From Chloroflexota bacterium (lineage in GTDB: Bacteria; Chloroflexota; Dehalococcoidia; DSTF01; JACRBR01): a stretch of DNA of 7,873 bases. Under the pieces are notes generated by a model, which was not told the DNA's origin, did no database searches, and worked only from the letters and a program-made list of their open reading frames with translations. The stretch lies in contig JACRBR010000083.1 of assembly GCA_016213125.1 (NCBI GenBank), positions 1 to 7,873 on the forward strand, read 5' to 3'. This document shows, piece after piece, positions 5,326-7,873 of the stretch; position 1 is the stretch's first letter; every line of letters begins with the position of its first letter. The position numbers and the translations under genes are program-made.

Positions 5326-6981
5326 CTATGGCTTAACGCACACCCGGCGCATCTCCGCCTCGTACGCCGCCGTCTCGCTCACGACCCGCCCCTCATCCCA
5401 CCCCAGCCCCGCCCCCATCACCAGCGCGGCGCGCTCCGCCCCGTCCAGCGCGTGGCACGCACTCCACCCGACCGGCAGCCGCCGCAGCAGCACGTCGCCC
5501 AGCGTCACCGCCCCCTCCCGCTCGACCGCGTACGCCACCTGCCCCAGCACCTCCGGGTTGTGCTCGCAGATCCGCTCCCCCAGCGCCGCATCCCCCGCGA
5601 TCAGCGCCTCCACCTCGGCCCGCCGACCGCCGTACACCGCCAGCGGGTCATCGGCAGGCGCTCCGTCACTGGAGCCCCTTCCCTTGTCCCTTGTCCCTTG
5701 TCCCTCGTCCCTCGCGGCCGTCTCCGACGGCGCGCAGTGCTTCCTGATGGCGGGGATTGCCACGCGCGCCAGCGACCGGTACGTCGTCAGCTTGCCGCCG
5801 ACGATCGACAGGAGGCCGTCCGGGCCGCCGCGCTTCGCGTGATCGATCACGAAGTGGCTGCGCGAGATGGTGCTCTCGTCCTCGCCGTTCGGTGTGTACG
5901 GGAGCGGCCGCACGCCGCTGTAGGTGTAAAGCACATGCTCGCGGCGCAGCGGCGTCGACGGAAACAGCCGCGTCGCCTCGTCGAGCAGGTAGGCCAGCTC
6001 CTCCGGCGTGCAGCGAGCCTCCGACGGGTCGCCGTCGTAGCGGATGTCGGTGGTGCCGACGAGCGTGTAGCGGTACCACGGCAGGATGAAGAACGGCCGC
6101 CCGTCGGCCTTCGCGGAGGCGAAGATCGCGTGCGTCGGCGCGCCGGGCCACTCCGCCACCAGGTGGCTTCCCTTCGTCCCGCCGAGCAGCCGGTCGTGTC
6201 GCTCGGCGTCCGTGCCCGCGAGCACCTCGTCCACCCACGGCCCCGCCGCGTTCACCACCACCTTCGTCTCGATCTCGTGGATCACAGCCGCCCCCGGCTG
6301 TGGGGAAGCGGTGATGCCACCAGCTGCACCGTCCCGGGCATCTAGCTCATCCCGCACCAGGATCGCCCGCAGCTTGTGCCCCGGCGACACCATCCCCGCC
6401 ACCGACGCGTGGTTCAGCGCCACCCCGCCCGCCTCTACGAACTCCCGCACCGCCTCCGCAACCAGCCGTTCAGGGAACTCCACCTGCGCGTCCGACATCA
6501 GGTACACCGCGCGCAGGCCGTCGCGGTTCAGCCCCGGCTCGTACTCCGCGAGCGCTCGCTCTGGCATCGCTCTGTGCCACGGCAGCGACTTCCGCAGCGA
6601 GAACAGGTCGTACAGCACCAGCCCCGCGCGCACCTTCCACCCCGGACGCGCGTCGCCCGCATACACCGGCACCAGCAGCCGCAGCGGGCGCACCAGGTGC
6701 GGGGCCTCCCGCACCAGCGTCTCGCGCTCGTGCAGCGACTCGTACACCAGGCCGAACTCGCCGTGCTCGAGATAGCGCAGCCCGCCGTGGATCAGGCGCG
6801 TCGCCCGCGACGTCGTCCCCGCCCCGAAGTCCTCGCGCTCGACCAGCAGCGTCCGGTAACCCGCGAGCTGCGCCTCCCGCGCGATCCCCGCCCCGTTAAT
6901 CCCCCCACCGACAACGACAACGTCGAACTTCTGCTTCGCAACGTCGGCGAGGTTGGGGCGGGCAAGCTGGACTTCCGTCAC
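5326..6981 (-). CDS. glpD: glycerol-3-phosphate dehydrogenase, FAD-dependent
   Basis: GlpD oxidises sn-glycerol-3-phosphate to dihydroxyacetone phosphate at the inner face of the membrane and passes electrons to quinone. Using GTG at 6981 the product is 551 aa, near the usual 500-560. The FAD-binding Rossmann motif VVVVGGGINGAGIAREA is at 21-37. ERE at 48-50 ends the second beta-strand that binds the FAD ribose. TSRATRLIHGGLRYLEHGEF (57-76) is a family hallmark, as are VVNAAGPWVDEVL (242-254), GTKGSHLV (268-275), VGTTDIRYDGDP (308-319), YSGVRPL (354-360) and SIVGGKLTTYR (392-402). GTG is chosen because it overlaps the upstream stop (GTGA) and has AAGGG about 9 nt before it; an ATG at 7053 would lie inside the preceding gene. 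Two stretches look foreign to the family: residues 214-233 and 424-436, both encoded by repeat-type DNA. The core motifs are intact, so the enzyme is probably active. Confidence 0.96.
   Translation of the reverse strand: MTEVQLARPNLADVAKQKFDVVVVGGGINGAGIAREAQLAGYRTLLVEREDFGAGTTSRATRLIHGGLRYLEHGEFGLVYESLHERETLVREAPHLVRPLRLLVPVYAGDARPGWKVRAGLVLYDLFSLRKSLPWHRAMPERALAEYEPGLNRDGLRAVYLMSDAQVEFPERLVAEAVREFVEAGGVALNHASVAGMVSPGHKLRAILVRDELDARDGAAGGITASPQPGAAVIHEIETKVVVNAAGPWVDEVLAGTDAERHDRLLGGTKGSHLVAEWPGAPTHAIFASAKADGRPFFILPWYRYTLVGTTDIRYDGDPSEARCTPEELAYLLDEATRLFPSTPLRREHVLYTYSGVRPLPYTPNGEDESTISRSHFVIDHAKRGGPDGLLSIVGGKLTTYRSLARVAIPAIRKHCAPSETAARDEGQGTRDKGRGSSDGAPADDPLAVYGGRRAEVEALIAGDAALGERICEHNPEVLGQVAYAVEREGAVTLGDVLLRRLPVGWSACHALDGAERAALVMGAGLGWDEGRVVSETAAYEAEMRRVCVKP
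5674..5715 (-). repeat. heptamer repeat inside the glpD coding region
   Basis: On the + strand CCCTTGT is repeated three times (5681-5701), followed by CCCTCGT and CCCTCGC, with a degenerate unit in front. On the coding strand this gives residues R424-G436 of GlpD, a charged Gly-rich stretch (RDEGQGTRDKGRG). It lies between the FAD domain end and the C-terminal helical domain, where a surface linker is expected. The reading frame is kept on both sides. Confidence 0.85.
6283..6342 (-). repeat. palindromic in-frame segment inside glpD
   Basis: The segment contains CACAGCCG and CGGCTGTG around a CCCC loop (6283-6302), a perfect 8-bp inverted repeat. It also contains GATGCC (6313-6318) facing GGCATC (6337-6342). 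It spans exactly 60 nt, in codon register, and encodes residues 214-233 of GlpD (DARDGAAGGI then TASPQPGAAV). In ordinary GlpD proteins this region is a short turn before the strand leading to VVNAAGPW. A repeat-derived insertion is therefore likely, but its limits are inferred from the palindromes and not from an alignment. Confidence 0.55.
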
Positions 6982-7397
6982 AGTGCTGCCCTTGGTTCGT
7001 CGAACCAGGAACCTGCGGTTGGCGTTAGCCCCTCGGCCACATCCCGGAAGCACCTGCCTTGGAAGTCAAGCTTTGTCCCGTTGGTGAGGCGCACACGCCA
7101 GACGTCCATGAGCCAATTTCCTCTAAAGCGGTGATACCACTCCAGAAGTTCGATGTGCTCGACATCAGCGGGCGCAATCGTGGCCGCGTGTCCCCGATAG
7201 AACCACGCGGTGATGCGAAGTGCTATGGGGCGGTAGAACAAGTGTTGATCTGTCAGGGTTACTACGCCCGTCGTGTTGCTAAGGAATCTGAAGAGTCTTG
7301 CGCCCAAAACTCTAAGGCGAACAGTTTCCCCGATGGCCAGATCGGGCTCCGGGTGTTCGAGGAGGAGGTCCCGCACCCTGACTAGGAATCCACTCAT
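6978..7397 (-). CDS. PH/GRAM-like domain protein between glpK and glpD
   Basis: The 139-aa product starts at ATG 7397, which overlaps the glpK stop codon (ATGA). Its own TGA overlaps the GTG of glpD (GTGA). An upstream in-frame ATG at 7439 would lie inside glpK and is not used here. The body (residues 17-120) has the strand pattern of small PH-like or GRAM domains: GETVRLRVLGARLFRF, then GVVTLTDQHLFYRP (44-57), IAPADVEHIELLEW (74-87), VWRVRLTNGTKLDFQ (99-113), and a closing helix CFRDVAEGL. The typical 'LT..hLf..p' and 'I...di..ie' pattern supports the fold at moderate confidence. No signal peptide or membrane helix is clear. Such domains often bind membranes or partner proteins. Its position between two glycerol enzymes, one peripheral to the membrane, suggests a helper or regulator of glycerol catabolism; that role is inference from context. 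Confidence 0.85.
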   Translation of the reverse strand: MSGFLVRVRDLLLEHPEPDLAIGETVRLRVLGARLFRFLSNTTGVVTLTDQHLFYRPIALRITAWFYRGHAATIAPADVEHIELLEWYHRFRGNWLMDVWRVRLTNGTKLDFQGRCFRDVAEGLTPTAGSWFDEPRAAL

Positions 7398-7873
7398 TCC
7401 GCCGCCCACCCCTTCGCGCGCTCGACCGCCCGCCGCCATCCGGCGACCAGCGCCTCGCGCTCTGCCCCCGCCATGCGCGGCTCGAACGTGCCGCCGTTCT
7501 TCCAGATGCTCGCGATCTCCTCGCGGTCCTTCCAGAAGCCAACCGCCAGCCCCGCCCGGTACGCCGCGCCCAGCGCCGTCGTCTCCGCCGTCGCCGAGCG
7601 TATGACCGGCCGCTGCAGCACATCGGCCTGCATCTGCATCAGCAGGTTGTTCTCGACGGCGCCGCCGTCCACCCGCAACTCCGCCATGCGCACGCCGGTC
7701 TCGCGCTCCATCAATTCCACGACGTCCAGCGTCTGTAGCGCGATCGACTCCAGCGTCGCGCGCGTGATGTGCGCGGCCGTCGTCCCGCGCGTGATGCCGG
7801 TGATCGTGCCGCGCGCGTACATGTCCCAGTGCGGGGCGCCGAGTCCCGCGAACGCTGGCACGACGTACACACC
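7394..7873 (-). CDS. glpK: glycerol kinase, C-terminal part (cut by window edge)
   Basis: Glycerol kinase phosphorylates glycerol with ATP to sn-glycerol-3-phosphate in the cytosol, trapping it for GlpD. The visible 159 residues are the C-terminal third of the FGGY kinase fold. They include VYVVPAFAGLGAPHWDMYARG, GITRGTTAAHITRATLESIA, the ATP-binding LRVDGGAVENNLLMQMQAD, and TTALGAAYRAGLAVGFWKD. These are near-consensus for GlpK and distinguish it from xylulokinase or other FGGY kinases. The 5' part, including the glycerol-binding residues, promoter and start, lies beyond the window. The TGA (7396-7394) overlaps the ATG of the PH-like gene, so the next gene is probably translated by coupling. 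GlpK is first of the visible operon glpK, PH-like gene, glpD. Confidence 0.97.
   Translation of the reverse strand, partial: GVYVVPAFAGLGAPHWDMYARGTITGITRGTTAAHITRATLESIALQTLDVVELMERETGVRMAELRVDGGAVENNLLMQMQADVLQRPVIRSATAETTALGAAYRAGLAVGFWKDREEIASIWKNGGTFEPRMAGAEREALVAGWRRAVERAKGWAAE

Noticed and set aside
5452..6345. A 297-codon + strand open frame across glpD
   Set aside because: Antisense shadow with Arg/Pro-rich low-complexity translation; the minus strand encodes a clear GlpD.
6982..7053. Upstream ATG for glpD (24 extra residues)
   Set aside because: The extension lies wholly within the preceding gene, and the GTG at 6981 gives a 4-nt overlap and a normal N-terminus for the family.

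Overview
This is a G+C-rich bacterial chromosome segment. It holds housekeeping metabolism at both ends and a patch of less common genes in the middle. I see no rRNA, tRNA, phage, plasmid or insertion-sequence gene. The phylum cannot be fixed from the sequence. Three things fit a GC-rich environmental lineage such as Chloroflexota, but this is only a guess: tandem heptamer repeats, dispersed palindromic repeats, and a mix of Shine-Dalgarno and apparently leaderless genes.

Left part (1-2500, + strand). After what may be the last codons of an upstream gene there is a 32-nt palindromic repeat, an array of 13 heptamers, and a complete enolase gene (eno). A second copy of the palindromic repeat lies just downstream of eno. 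Next is a small J-domain protein whose C-terminal part looks like an Ig-type beta-sandwich. The spacer after it carries a familiar type of dispersed intergenic repeat.

Middle (2500-5280). A helical protein of unknown function (gene A, 2536-3423) is followed by a Fic-family AMP-transferase-like protein with an N-terminal autoinhibitory motif and a basic C-terminal DNA-binding-like tail. Directly behind fic lies an 81-nt relic matching the 3' end of gene A. Fic therefore sits between gene A and the stump of a gene A paralogue, a sign of past duplication, insertion or deletion. A 197-aa protein of unknown function follows on the minus strand. These three genes have no clear Shine-Dalgarno sequence. 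Each has a -10-like hexamer 6-8 nt before its ATG, which suggests leaderless mRNAs.

Right part (5326-7873, minus strand). A glycerol-use operon reads leftward: glpK (C-terminal part only, cut by the window edge), a 139-aa PH/GRAM-like protein, then glpD. The junctions are 4-nt stop/start overlaps (ATGA and GTGA), so the unknown middle protein is probably translationally coupled to glycerol kinase and glycerol-3-phosphate dehydrogenase. GlpK would phosphorylate glycerol and GlpD would oxidise glycerol-3-phosphate to dihydroxyacetone phosphate, which feeds the glycolytic trunk where enolase acts. The glpD gene has apparently absorbed two repeat-type segments in frame, one palindromic and one heptameric.

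The observations most worth a second look are the PH/GRAM-like protein inside the glycerol operon, the relic duplication around fic, and the repeat-derived in-frame segments in glpD.
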